A DNA stretch of 64,000 nt, from assembly GCA_002104935.1 (NCBI GenBank), contig MCGT01000004.1:1176824-1240823 (forward strand), written 5' to 3'. The notes below the pieces were generated by a model. That model saw only the letters and a program-made list of their open reading frames with translations, ran no database searches and was not told where the DNA came from. Position numbers and translations under genes: made by a program. The stretch is from Hesseltinella vesiculosa. Its lineage: Eukaryota; Mucoromycota; Mucoromycetes; Mucorales; Cunninghamellaceae. How positions within the stretch are numbered: the stretch's first letter is position 1; each line of letters starts with the position of its first letter. Positions 21,607 to 33,693 of this stretch are shown here, piece by piece.

Positions 21607-23939
21607 TTAATACGCGCTGAGGGCTTCGATGGTTTGCAGTGGTTCGGGTTTGTCGTCAGGGCTGGAGCGATCACGTTTGGAGGAGGGAACGGAAAAGTGG
21701 CGACGTCTAGGCGAGGTGACTTGGGAAGGTGCATCAAAGGAAGGCTGAGGTGGTTGGTGCTTGAGGTGAGGGGGAAAGGGAGGCAGGGGGGGTACAGGTT
21801 GACGTGCGGAGGAGGTGGTGGATTTGGGACCGGAAAAAGAGAGGGGCCGGGGCTTGAGATCAGGACGTTTATGGGTGGAGAGTGAGGCGGTGAGGGAGGA
21901 GAAGCGTTTGGCGCTGGTGGATAAGGTGTGGTCGGGCGAAGCAGGGGGTGAGCGTGAAGACTGGCGGCCAGTGGTGCTGATCCCCATCATCAGACGGGCC
22001 GTGCGGCTCTGGGGCAGACGCTTAGGGCGGTATTCCAAATCGGAAGGGTCGTTTGCATCGCCAGGAAAACTATCATAGTCAGATGATCGAAGAGGCATAT
22101 CGGTGGTAAGGGTGGTGGTGGGGAACACGTCGGCAGCAGCGGCTGGCGAGGGTGGCACAGATAAGGAGGAGGGTTTGCTGCGGGTGGTGAAGTGTTTTTG
22201 CACGGGCGACTTGACGTTGCGCACAGGAGGTTTCTTCAAGACGGGCTGATCGGCAGCCGACGGAATGGGAGGCAGCGGTTTGGTGGAGGAGTTGGTTGTG
22301 GAAGGCGGAGGAGAAGCGGCGCGCTGTTTCTTTGGTGCGAATGCTCTGAGAGAAGGCAGGCGCACAGACTTGGCCTTCCGCAGTTTCTTTCCAGTGGGTG
22401 ACAGCAATAGGGGAGGTGAGCCAGGGCGTTGGTGGCCATCGGCTTCTTGACAGGAGGCCAAGATGATTTTCAGCATGGGTAAGCGCGAGCCTTGGCTGCG
22501 ATGCTCGGCTGAAAGTGATCGACGATTCTGCTGCACGCTGGCGATTTTTTCTTTAGCAGGCACGGCGTTCACCTTGTCCTGATCAAGGGTAAAGGCAGGG
22601 ACAGGCAGGCGGCACTTGCGGGATCGAGCTTTGTATTGGTGCACGTGTGGGGCTGCGGTTGAGGAAGCCAAGTTGGAGGTCCGTGTTAGCTTTGTGCTTG
22701 AGCGTTCGGCCATATCTTTGTCGAGTTCGTCGATGGACTTCATGGCTTGCAAGGATTTAAGGGCATCCAGCATGGCATCGGCGTCCACCTTGGCCTCGGC
22801 TGACTCTGGTATCGACGTAAACAGGGGCTCATGGTGATAATCAGTAATGAATGGATGCTATTAAACAAGGTGAGAAAAAAAGAATCGGTTTGTTCGGCAC
22901 TTCTTCATTTACTTTTAGAATATCCGCTGCCGACGCACGACCTCGTGGGTCTGTATTTAAACAGGCATCCAGCAAATTGACAAGCCGAGAAGGAAGGCCT
23001 TGGGGAAACGCCGGTTTGCCATTGGCAAGGATGCGTTGTTTGATCTAAAAGAAACGAATAAATCTCTCTTTCAAGCATGAGCGAGTGTACCTGTTCGTCG
23101 TCGAGTTTTTCATCTTCGTAGGGAGCACGGCCACCATTAATGATTTCTAAAATGACAATGCCCAAAGCCCAGATGTCCACCTTGCGATTGACCATTTTGC
23201 CACGGACCAATTCTGGAGCCCAAAACAAAACGACACCGGCTTCCTCCACACTGGAATCTGCAGCAGGAGTAATGGAGACAACACCGAAATCACCTGCATT
23301 CAAAAAAAAAAAACATGAGTGTCCCCTCCTTTTCTTTGTTGCCGACCATCCTCCTTTTCCACGACAATTAATATACATACCAATAACGATTTTGTTCAAG
23401 TCTCGATCCAAAAAGATATTGTCACATTTGATATCTCGATGGATATAACCATGGCGATGGATTTCTTCAAGGCCAGCTGCAATCTAAACACAAAAGTGAC
23501 ATTGAGACATTTGGCAGGAGTGACATTTTGAGCCACGATGGCTTACCGAAGCGACAATAAATGAGAGCTGGCCAATGGTCAGATGATGCTCATAAACATA
23601 TTGTTGTAATGAGCCCCCGGCACAAAGAGGCATGACCAAATAAACGAATTCCTTGAAGAGATGAACAGAGTACAGCTTGAGAATGTTGTTATGGTTACAT
23701 TTCGTCATTGTGTAAATTTCGTTTTCAACAAGTTCCTTGGGCATAACAAACATATCGGGGTGTTGATGTTCTTCGACAAGGTACTTTTTAATAGCGACGG
23801 GCCGGTGGGTCGTTCGTTCATAGCATTGATACACTCCACCTTGGGCACTGAACCAAGTAGGCTCTTGGTCTAATCCACCATAAAGAAGAGTAGGATCGGA
23901 CGTATACACATTCACTCCATTGACTTGTTGCAATTGCAT
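21607..23939 (-). CDS. Protein kinase with long disordered C-terminal tail
   Basis: Five exons (23939-23547, 23483-23381, 23293-23091, 23044-22913, 22857-21607) give 693 aa. The kinase domain fills about residues 30-290: VAIKKY (ATP Lys), HRDIKCDNIF (catalytic loop), GDFGVV and APELVRGK. The phrase AAGLEEIHRHGYIHRDIKCDN suggests the STE20-like group. The glycine loop is unusual, FSAQGGVYQCY, retaining only the last Gly of GxGxxG. Residues 300-693 are Ser/Pro/Arg-rich with several PPLPP-type stretches that could bind SH3 domains. Other catalytic residues are present, so activity is likely. I cannot name the ortholog. Confidence 0.85.
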
Positions 23940-24683
23940 CTATTAATATAAAAGAGGGTATAGAGGAAGGAAAGAGATGGGGCAATGCAAAAGGAAAAAA
24001 AAAAAAAGTCAATAAACAAGAAAAGAACGGGAGAAAAAGGAGGAAGAGGAAAAAAAAAAGGACGCCCTTTTCAAGTCAGCGTGACTTTTTGCCAATTCTG
24101 ACTTTTTTTGAACAATGAAAACAAAGCAGCAAAGGGATTTCCTGCGTTTCTCGTCCTCTTGCATGACGGCACAGTGCCTCGACAAAAGTAAAAAAAAAAA
24201 AAAAGAAAAGAAAGACGCAAGGGCTGACTTTAGCGAAAAGAAGACGTCCGTCGTTCTTTGCCTTTGCCTGATATCTCTCAGCCAAGGCTGGTTCATGGGC
24301 CAGCTTTTAGCCAGCTGGTCGAGAATGAAAGTTGACCCGATTTTGGCCTTTTTTTTTGTTTGGATCATCACAGGCAATTTCAGGTTGATCCATTGCCTCA
24401 AAAGTGTTCCACGTGAGTTGGGTTTTTTTTTTAAGGAAGGCCTGGGGGTCGCCGAACGGACAAAACAAAACAAAAATCAATCAGTGAAGTCTCATCAAAC
24501 ATCGACTTGCTCCTTTGCAAACGATACAATAACGAGGACTATGTCTTGCAACTCTCTCATGCTGGCGGAGAAGTATCCACCGCACAGCCAAGCATCCGCC
24601 AAATTTGGCTGGAGGATTTTTGATACAGAGGATGCCAGCCCCTTTGAGATATCAGATGGCATTGACCACGGATGCTGTGCACC
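23940..24683. other. Intergenic region with low-complexity frames
   Basis: Contains several A- and T-rich tracts. A 190-codon plus-strand frame (24115-24687) is lysine- and phenylalanine-biased and unlike any protein I know. The promoter of the kinase gene should lie at the left end. Confidence 0.45.
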
Positions 24684-25008
24684 ATGAATGGTGACAGCAC
24701 TGATAAAATAAGCCAATCAGCGAAGGTTGCTTTCAACTACTTGGCATGGTGGCAACGACAGGAAACCCTCACCAATCCTGCACCGCAACAGGCTGCCATG
24801 ACTCTATTAATTCCATCCGCAAATGGTGAGTGTCTGACGAATTCATCCTAGCCTTTCGCCTGCTTCGCTTTCCTTTTTTTTTTTTTTTTTTTTTTTGAAC
24901 CTGGTCGACAGCTTTCCGAATCCTTCGTCCATCGTCAAAGCGGAGTGCACAGAAGGACAAAAGTTTTCCCATTTTTTTTTTTAACCCGCAACCCTTTTTT
25001 TTTTTTTT
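24684..25008 (+). CDS. Possible small two-exon gene, unknown
   Basis: An ATG at 24684 opens a frame starting MNGDSTDKISQSAKVAFNYL and reading to a GTGAGT donor at about 24830. An acceptor GTCGACAG near 24912 continues in phase with a basic segment (FRILRPSSKRSAQKDKSF) before running into a T tract and a stop. About 80 residues would result. There is no family match. The tail coded by poly-T is suspicious, so this may be noise or the 5' part of something broken. Confidence 0.25.
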
Positions 25009-25041
25009 TTGAATTCTTTCTTTTCCTCACCTTTAAAACTC

Positions 25042-28000
25042 ATGGCGTCGATGGAGACAGATTCAGTATCAGCCAATGAAAAGAAACGACTACGAATCAC
25101 AAGAGCATGGTAGGAATAAGCTTGCACTAAAAGTAATGTAGGCTGACTCGATCTCTTGAAACTTTGCTTAGCGATTTCTGTCGACGGAAAAAGGTAAAGT
25201 GCTACTTTACTCCAGGTGAAGCATGCACCAACTGCACTTCGTATGGTGTTGCTTGTGAATTCAACCATGGGTAAAAAAAAAACAAAAAAAAACCGCAACG
25301 GCTATGCTAACAAACAAACGTCGACGTTGGGTAGCACAAAGAAGCGGGGTCCACCGAAAGGTTACATCGATGCCTTGGAAAAACGCATTCAGCAAATAGA
25401 GTCCATTCTGACATCGCTCCCGGTCGATGCACTCCATCGGGGCCAAGCCAACGGACAACATGCCTCTGGTAATGTTCATACCCCTCCTGGCAGCCTCACC
25501 TCGGACACCAGCGGCTCGCACGAGGTCCATAAAAAAACGACAGGCGGCAAAACCGACAGCGTCCAATACTTGGGCGATCTTTCCAGCTTCCAGTTCTTTT
25601 CCAACAAGATCAAGTTTGATGGGTCCGAGCGAATGTGGCGTGGCCAACGTCTGCGCCGTTTTGGAAAACAAATTGTCCTCATCGACGAAGAAAACCTCCC
25701 GACAGGTGCCTTGGCCGGCATGCAAGCCCCAGTGCTGACCGTGCCTAAAATCAAGACACTCTTTCCACGAAAGGATATTCACAACTGGATCTACTCTGTT
25801 TCAGGCGTCGACAATCAGACCAGCGACCGGCTGTTGAAAATGTAAACGTGCGACAGGAAGAAAAAGGAACGTATCTCACCTTTGTTATCTTTAGCTACTT
25901 TGCCAATGTCCATCCTGTCCTTCCCGTTGTCAACAAGACTGCTTTTTTGAAGCAGTACCGTGATCAATGTGATTCGTATCCTAACCCAGATTTGATCAAT
26001 GCCATGTTTGGCGCCGCAGCCCGATTTGTGGAGTGCGATTCTCAGTACCGCGACCAAAATCAGTTCCAGCCTCCGGATATGGTGTGGGATGTCCCTGACG
26101 GCTGGTCTGATCGCTTCTTTGATCAGGCTCAGAACTTTATTACCGAGTCTTCGTCCGTCGCCACCCTGTCCAAGGTCCAAGCCATCATCCTTATTCACAA
26201 CCACAGCAGACATCTCGACTCCAAATCTTCAGCCTGCTGGCTTCTTGGTGGTCTTGCCGTCCGACTCGTAGGTCCTAGGAAAAAAAAAAAAAAAAAGAAA
26301 AATCGCCTCTCACTTGTTTTATTGCATAGGCTCAAGGACTGGGCCTGTACCGAGATTGCGAAGATTGGGATATACCAAAGGAAGAACGAGAAACCAGAAA
26401 ACGGGTATGGTGGGCTTTGTACGTGACCGACCGCTTCTTGTCAGCCAGTTTGGGTCGCCCCATCAGCATACGGGACGAAGACAACGACGTGCCTCTGCCC
26501 GACCCATCTGCCAGCTGGAAAGAAGTCATGGATGAGCCAGACCAGGGCGAAGTCATCGACGGCCCACGTTTCCCTTCAGCCACCCGCAAACCGGACCATG
26601 CCGGCGACCATGTTCAAGTGTACCAGCTCTTTATCCAGCTCATCAAGCTGTCCGAGATCCTGGGCCAGATTCTCCAGGGCCTGTATACGCCAAAAGCCCA
26701 GCGCGTTAGCCACGAGCAAGGCAGTGATGCGATTGTCACCCATCTTGATGATGCCCTGACAAAATGGCGGTTTGGCTTTCCCAAGGCTCTCCAAAGCGCA
26801 CAGTTTGCCGATTTTGACGAGAACAACGGCTATCAGTCGCCTGTCATTGGTAAGCCTTCCTTCCCTTGATGCTTGAGCTAAACCTCCTCCAATTAGCCAT
26901 CACCTTGGTCTGCTACTACGGTTTACTTGTGCTGCTGCATAGACCATTCATTGAACATGCCGGAGGTAAAAACAAGGCCAGGCCGTCCTACTCGTCCTTC
27001 CGGATCGGCAGCAGTGCTGCCACCCGCGGTATTGGCATCTCCAGTCAGCTGGAACCTCGCGACTTCCTGATGTTCCCTTACGCCTTTAGCCTGTATCCCG
27101 TGCTGCAGTGCTGCCTGATCCAAATGTACAATACAAAAAACCCAGACGCCAGAATCTCGGATCAAGCCAAACTGGACCTGGTCACCGGTCTGTCCTTGAT
27201 CAACCGACTGAAAAAAATGTCTTTTAATGCTGACAAACTGCACTCGCTACTGGAAACATTGATGGAGAACAACGGCATCGAGCTGCCGCCACTGGACGAG
27301 GTCATCAAGACCAGCAAAGATTCGTCTGCTCGCCCGCCCGCAGGCGCCCGTATGCCATCCTCCTCCCCCATACCTACCCGCCTCTCTGACGTTGGCCGTG
27401 GATCGTCTCAGCCCCAGCGCTCACCGCTCCCCACCAGCCAAGTCGAAAGCTCCCAGCTCTTCTCCACCACTTTTGATCCTGCCTCCATGATCCCTGACGT
27501 CCAGCCCATGGTCGTGCCCTTTTTATTCCAGCAGTCCTATGGCATGGCTTCTCTTGCCGAAGCAAAAAGTAAGTCCTTTCAACAAAAAAAAAAAAAAAAA
27601 TCAGACATGTGCATGGTTTTTGTTATTTTATTGACAACAACACCCTAGGATCACCCTCCACCACCTCTTCCTCCCCCACCACGTCCATCACTGAGGCGTT
27701 CACTTTGAAGCAATTCGGCTTTGAGACCCCCACGATCGACTCGCTCGGCCAAATGGATCCAAGTCAAGGCCATTTAAGTAACAATTGGATGGACATGACG
27801 CCATTGTCGATGACGACGTCTCAGACTGCCGAAGTGGTGCCTACTGACAGCAGCACAGCCCCTAGTTACATGCGCAAGCCTGCAGACAATCCAATGGTGT
27901 ACCCTTCCTTTTCATCACCGACTACCACCGTGCCCACCGTCGCTGCACTTCCCAACATGGTCTTCCGAAACAACCCCAACAACCCCTTTTCTGGCATCCC

Positions 28001-28067
28001 CACCTCCATGGATTGGTCTGAATGGTCCGAATGGAATCAGCTCAACCAAGGCATCTCATTCAAATAA
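25042..28067 (+). CDS. Zn2Cys6 transcription factor with fungal-specific TF domain
   Basis: Seven exons (25042-25109, 25172-25270, 25335-25841, 25895-26267, 26330-26849, 26897-27568, 27649-28067) encode 885 aa. The binuclear zinc cluster begins at about residue 22 (CDFCRRKKVKC then CTNCTSYGVAC). It is followed by the linker KKRGPPKGYIDALEKRI, which leads into a short dimerisation coiled coil. The middle-homology domain spans about 250-620 (YFANVHPVLPVVNKTAF; QGLGLYRDCEDW; RRVWWAL-like block and SLGRPISI). The C-terminus is Ser/Pro/Thr-rich and likely activating. Target genes are unknown; carotenoid genes are 15 kb away, and no link is implied. Confidence 0.93.
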
Positions 28068-28175
28068 AAAGCGGGCGGCTCTTTTTTTTTTTTTTTTTTT
28101 TTTTTGGAGTTTATTCCTCTTTTCTCTCTCTTCGCCTTCTCTCTTTTTTTTTTTTTTTGTCATAATTTATTGTTC

Positions 28176-30773
28176 ATGCATGCTGGCAACCAGGTATTTT
28201 TTTTTTTTAAAAAAAGAATAGCATTCAGCTTATCAGTTTGTATTGCGTAGCTTCGTCTTCGACATATCAAAGCTGTTGTAGCTCGGAACATTGGATTCAC
28301 GGCCGACCGGGATGACCTTGAGCAATCTCGAGCATCCAGCCCTGGCCCCGTCCTGAAATCCATAACATCCATGTCTACCATCCCACCAATGACAGCCAGC
28401 GCCCCAGTAACACCATTGTCCACTACGCCTCACCCCCAAGGCTCCCAACCGCAACCGTCACCAGAACAAGGCATGCTGGATGTCGGCAGCGCATTGATGA
28501 AACGATCCGAAAGCACCACCTCTGTCCATTCCTATGGAAGCCTCATTGCCGATAGCTCCATCACCAAACATGCCTACTCTCCTCTGGACCATCATCATCG
28601 ACCGGAAAAGTCGCCCAGCCAGCTGCACACCCTCTCTCCCTCGTCGGACGCCAAGAGCCTCTTGGATGCCATTGCCACGCTGACCGTTCAACCTCGTCCT
28701 GCTCCTTTTTATACCACCACCATGATCCCCAACTCAACTAACCCTTGCTTCCCTATCGACCTTACCTCCACCACTCATTGGTATGAGGGGGTGCAGTCCT
28801 GCTTCACTGTCCAAGTTTGGGCAAGACATTCCATCCCCGAATCGCCTGTGTTGGCCGTCAGCTCTCTGGATTCCCACCATCATCCGACGGACGACCCTAG
28901 CTATGCCTTTTGTCTGTTGATTGAATGGGTTGTCGATATCAATGAACTGACCTATATCGGCAAATCTGTAAGTGCCCCCCCCCCCTCCTGCCCAAACGAA
29001 CCAAGCAAGCTCACACTTTTTTCTAGTTGGAAGATGTACACAACTGGCCCCCCAATACCCTTCTCTTCGAATTACAGCAAGGCTTTTATACTTCCCCTGA
29101 TGTTGCTGTGAGTGTAGAGAAAGGAAGAGTGAGAAAATCTAACTTTTATGTTACGCTCAGGTGATTGTTCTCGGCTCCAGTAATCCATTTATCCGTCGAG
29201 GTTTGCCCTTGATGGACGCGGTGCAGTCTCCCAGGGTAAGAAGAGACAGCCGTATGCTTGTGATCACTTATCTTTTCTTTCTTTCTTCTGGACAGACCAA
29301 ACGATCGTACACATACCATCACATCATGCAATTAAACACGCTGAAAGCGTGTGTGTTTGATGCACAATGCGCAGTGCACGAAGTCCAGGCCAATATCAAC
29401 GACCTCCTGGATACCAATGCTGTCCGCATGCAGCTGGTAATAACATCATTGGACCCAGCTTGTTCCTAACGAGATCTTCTTCGCAGATGCGTGAACGTTC
29501 TCAAAAAGAAACAAGGCTGAAAGAGCTGGAAAAGCAAGCGCAAGACAAAAAGGCACACCTGGATCTAGGTATTTTTATCGCATTGTCAGCTAAAAACCAA
29601 ACGCTTATTCCCCTTTAGCGCATGACAAGGTCCACCAGCTTCGGAAAAGGTTGCAAAGCAGACGATGTGAGATAAATGCTACCCGCCAACGGTTTTCTCA
29701 GGAGCAAAAGGATCTAGACAACAACGAACGGCTGCTGAGCAAGAACACGCGCATGTACCATGACACCCAGGTCGATTTGAATTTACGTCAAAAGGAATTG
29801 ATTGCCGATCTCTTTTCAATATACCCAATCGAGCAGGTAAAACATGATATCTGGCTATTCGATTTTTTTTTTATGGCTTATCCATGTATTTAGTCTTTTG
29901 ATGATTTTCAACAGTTTCGCATTCGTGGTTTGTATTTACCGAATTCTGTCTATGCTGGCTGTGATGAAGAAGTGGTTGCTACCGCCCTGGGCTTTACTGC
30001 TCACCTGGTGTCCATGCTGGCTTATTACCTAGCCATTCCTCTTCGCTATCCTATCGATCCCATGGGTTCCAGGGCTTCCATCCACGATCCTGTCTCTATG
30101 ATCCATGGCTCAAGAACGTAACGTGCTGGTCAACATTTTACCCACCACTCACCACGGTTTTTTTTTTTCCCTCTTAGATTTCCGCTCTACAGCAAAGGCG
30201 TCGACAAGTATCGCTTTGAGTTTGGCGTCTTCTTGCTTAACAAGAACATTGAACAGGTAAAAGAGGTAAAGCATTGGAAGCAGCCAAGCTCACCTTTTCT
30301 TGGTGTAGATGATGAATGCCTATGGGTTGATTGTTCTTGATCTGCGACACACGCTGCCCAACATCCATTGTTTTATTCAAGCAGTGCTAACGACGTCTGT
30401 GGATTCTGGCCCGACATCATTGTCGATGCTGTCGATTTCTTCGTTTGCTCAAGGCCGTGATCGGCCGTCGATTGACTTTACGCGACTGAACGATACCAAA
30501 GAGCACGACGGACACGATCATCACGCGCCTGGTGAGCACCACTTGACGCTGAAGCAACGGCCAATGTCGGCGACATCGACCATTCTCGCGCCTCGGCCCT
30601 CTCCCACCGTCTCTACTCAGTCCTCAACCACGCCTCAGAAAAAGCTGGCGGGCTCTCCTTCGCATGTCTATGCTGTCCACTTGCCAACCCAGGTGTCCGC
30701 AGCCCCGGCCGTTCTCGATGCAGTCACCACTTCCAGCTGTCAGCAACCGCACCCATATACGTTTATAGAATAA
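28176..30773 (+). CDS. UVRAG: UVRAG/Vps38 subunit of the class III PI3-kinase complex
   Basis: Ten exons (28176-28193, 28251-28967, 29027-29107, 29161-29235, 29296-29436, 29487-29568, 29619-29836, 29894-30117, 30178-30256, 30309-30773) sum to 700 codons, 699 aa. The short first exon plus LRLRHIKAVVARNIGF matches the N-terminal RRLRHLRNIAARNI of animal UVRAG. A C2-like region follows (NTLLFELQQGFY), then a coiled coil (residues about 340-440), then the BARA-like block GLYLPNS, ALGFTAHLVSMLAYYL, PLRYPI, KYRFEFGVFLLNKNIEQ and LDLRHTLPN. The protein joins Vps34, Vps15 and Beclin 1/Vps30 in endosomal sorting. The C-terminal 140 residues are disordered and His/Pro/Thr-rich. It lies 108 bp after the transcription-factor stop. 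Confidence 0.93.
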
Positions 30774-31191
30774 ACATGTGTCATCTTGTTTCGTGCAGTC
30801 ATCAAAACGTAATCATAGTGCAGCTCGTTTTTTTTTTTTTCGACTTTTCTCAAGCAATGCGGCGGCAGTGTAATGACCATCCGAGAGGCCTGTGCCTTGA
30901 GCCATGATCCATGCATTGATGCTAAAAAAGGTTCCCCGGGCCACCCAAAATGGAGATTTTTGATTGGATGTTGATCATTTCTGTTCCAGAGTGCTCCTCA
31001 AAAGCCAATGACAACCATGGAAATTCCGAATGGCATCATGTGTCCGCGCAATGGCATATTGCGGAACATGACGATTCCCTGTGGAACGCGGACGGCGGAC
31101 ACCTTTTTCCATTTCTGCACCGTCCCGAAACGTTTTCTCTCTCGCTTTTTTTTTTTTTTTTTTTTTTTCTACTCTATCTCACTCTTAAACC
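30774..31191. other. Intergenic region
   Basis: 418 bp containing two T runs (30829-30840, 31147-31168) and no frame with a recognisable motif. The T run ending just before the aldehyde dehydrogenase start codon is a pyrimidine-rich leader like those of the other genes here. Confidence 0.5.
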
Positions 31192-33014
31192 ATGAGCCTT
31201 CCAGACATTCAAACCCTCACTCTGCCCAACGGCAAAACCATCGATAGTAAGACCGCCTACGAATGTTTTCACGGGAACGTCTGACATTATCACAATAGCC
31301 CACACATTTTTGTTCATTAACAATGAATTTGTTGCTGGCCATGGCCCCATGATTGACACGGTCAACCCCACTACGGAAGAGGTCATCTGCTCGGTGCATT
31401 CTGCGGATGAAAGTGATGTTGATGCTGCTGTACAAGCTGCTGCCACCTGCTTTGAAACGACCTGGCGCAAGGTGGCGCCAGCTCAACGTGGCCGCCTGAT
31501 CAATAAACTGGCCGATTTGATTGAACGCGACATTGAACATTTTGCCCACCTCGAAGCCTTGGACAATGGTAAAACGGTGGCTGTCGCAAGAGACATTGAT
31601 ATCACCGACTCTGTGGCCTGTTTCAGGTAAAAAAAGGCAGGCGATGGTGATCTCAGCTAAACGATTTCCACTAGATATTTTGCTGGCTGGGCTGATAAGA
31701 TTCATGGCAAGACCGTCGATACTACATTTGACAAGATGTGCTACACGCGGCATGAACCCATTGGTGTTGTGGCCGCCGTCACCCCCTGGAACTACTCTGT
31801 GCAGATGCCAGTATGGAAATTGGCCCCGGCCTTGGCCGCTGGTAACACAAGTACGTCTGGAAACGCTGCCTGTTTGCACTGCCATTCACCTCTCTATTTT
31901 CATAGTTGTCTTGAAGTCGAGCGAAGTCACACCTTTGGGTATTCTACACCTTGCTGCATTGGTCAAGGAAGCTGGGTTCCCTCCTGTATGCTGAAAAAAA
32001 AAAAAAGCAAGAAATTTCCTGCCCGCTCACTTTTTTTTTTTTTCTGGGTAGGGCGTGTTGAATGTGGTCACTGGCTACGGCCATATTACAGGGAATGCAT
32101 TGACAAAACACCCATTGGTGGCCAAGGTGGCATTTACAGGGTCTACAGCCACTGGTCGCCGCATCATGGAAAGCTCGGCGGCAAGCAGCACACTGAAGAA
32201 GATCCAGTTGGAACTGGGCGGCAAGTCGGCCCAGATTGTGTGTGCTGATGCTGATCTACCTCATGCTGCAGCCCAAGCCTGCCAAGGCATTTTCAATAAT
32301 CACGGACAGAGCTGCAATGCAGGCACGCGTATTTTTGTACAAGAGGCTGTGCACGACGACTTCTTGGCCTTGTTCCTGGAAGAAACCAAGAAGCTCAAAG
32401 TGGGCGATCCTTTTGAAGACGGCATCCATCAAGGACCTCAGATTAACAAGGTTCAGTTTGAAAAGATCTTGGGCTACATTGATCTGGGAGTCAAGGAAGG
32501 TGCCACCATCGCTTTGGGCGGCAAGCGCGTCGGCACCAAGGGCTATTTTGTCGAGCCCACGGTGTTTGTCAACTGCACCAACAACATGCGCATCATGCGC
32601 GAAGAAATCTTTGGTCCAGTCGTCTGCATCGGCAAGTTTTCGACGGTCGACGAAGCCATCGCACTAGCCAACGACTCGGAATATGGTCTTGCCGGTGGTG
32701 TCTATACCAAGGATGTCAATGTCGCCATCAAGGTAAGGAGGTCAGGGCTGGCCTAGTGCGCATCTTTTGATTTTCCTTTTTTGGCTTAGGTCTCGAATGA
32801 AATGCACGCAGGCACAGTGTGGGTGAATTGCTTTGATGTGTTCGATCAATCCACACCTTGTAAGTCTTGATGTCTCAACCACGATTTTCTCACTTTTTTT
32901 TAAATGCTAGTTGGTGGTGTGAAGAATTCCGGTTTTGGTAAAGAGCTTGGCAAATATGCCCTGTTGGAGTACCTCAATGTCAAGACAGTCAAATTCCAAT
33001 TGATGGATATCTAA
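31192..33014 (+). CDS. NAD(P)-dependent aldehyde dehydrogenase (ALDH1/2 type)
   Basis: Seven exons (31192-31246, 31299-31626, 31675-31850, 31906-31985, 32052-32732, 32790-32859, 32911-33014) encode 497 aa, the standard length. Key sites: [20 protein letters not shown] of the active-site entrance, FTGSTATGR of the Rossmann fold, [10 protein letters not shown] with the general base Glu, [13 protein letters not shown] with the catalytic Cys, and EEIFGPVV. No presequence is seen, so it is probably cytosolic. It oxidises aliphatic aldehydes such as acetaldehyde to acids; substrate preference is inferred from the family. It belongs to a different family from the aldehyde dehydrogenase at 2788. Confidence 0.93.
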
Positions 33015-33693
33015 AAAGGCTAGCTTTTTTTTTGTCTTGAATAAAGGGTTGAAGAAGCTTGCTGGAAAAAAAAAAGGTACGACAGACGTGACCCTCGTGG
33101 GAAAAATGGAAAGAGACAGCAGGATGGGCCCCTTTTTTCGACACAATGGGCTTTTTTTCCGATGGCTCGCCATTTTTTTTAATGTTGGAGAAATGATCAT
33201 GGTGCAACAGAAAACCATTCGATTGGCAGGAAATGGCTTGAACTCGGCGCTTTCGTCTTTCGTATTAACAAAAAGAGGTAGATTTTACCATTTTAGGCGG
33301 GGAATCCCCAAATGGGATGTTTCCAAGTTTGAGGGGAGCATCAATGCTCCCAAAATTATAAAACTTTCCTTTTTCCCCTTCACTTTGTAAAGCATGCATC
33401 CTACCCAACAATCAGAAACGAGGGGTAGGTTGCCACAGGCTTATAAACGAGAAGCAGTTGCAGACATAAAAGATGACTTGCAACAAGTATGAAAAAATAA
33501 ATAAATAAATAAATGAGCGCTGTAAAAAAACGAGGTGCCGAAATTTGAGCCAACACGAGCGGGAGCGGGCTTTATTCCTTTCTTTTCTTCCCTGATTTCT
33601 ACCCAGCCCAAGAGTATAAAAATGCGTGGCTCTTCTTTTTTCTTTTTTCTCCTGTTCTCTTCCCTCACTGCTTATTTCTTGTCCCCTTTTTTC
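33015..33693. other. Intergenic region with aminopeptidase promoter
   Basis: Contains a short AATA tandem run at 33496-33512 and a TATA box at 33615. A frame at 33037-33390 has no motif. No gene is recognised. Confidence 0.5.
33615..33621 (+). promoter_or_regulatory. TATA box of the M1 aminopeptidase gene
   Basis: TATAAAA directly precedes an ATG at 33622. Since transcription should start about 30 bp beyond a TATA box, that ATG is probably not in the mRNA and the next in-frame ATG at 33694 is the likely start. Confidence 0.55.

Noticed and set aside
24115..24687. 190-codon plus-strand frame
   Set aside because: Low-complexity Lys and Phe content and no recognisable domain; the overlapping downstream short gene candidate is also weak.
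33622..33693. Upstream ATG of the aminopeptidase giving a Phe-rich leader
   Set aside because: It directly abuts the TATA box, so it is probably upstream of the transcription start.
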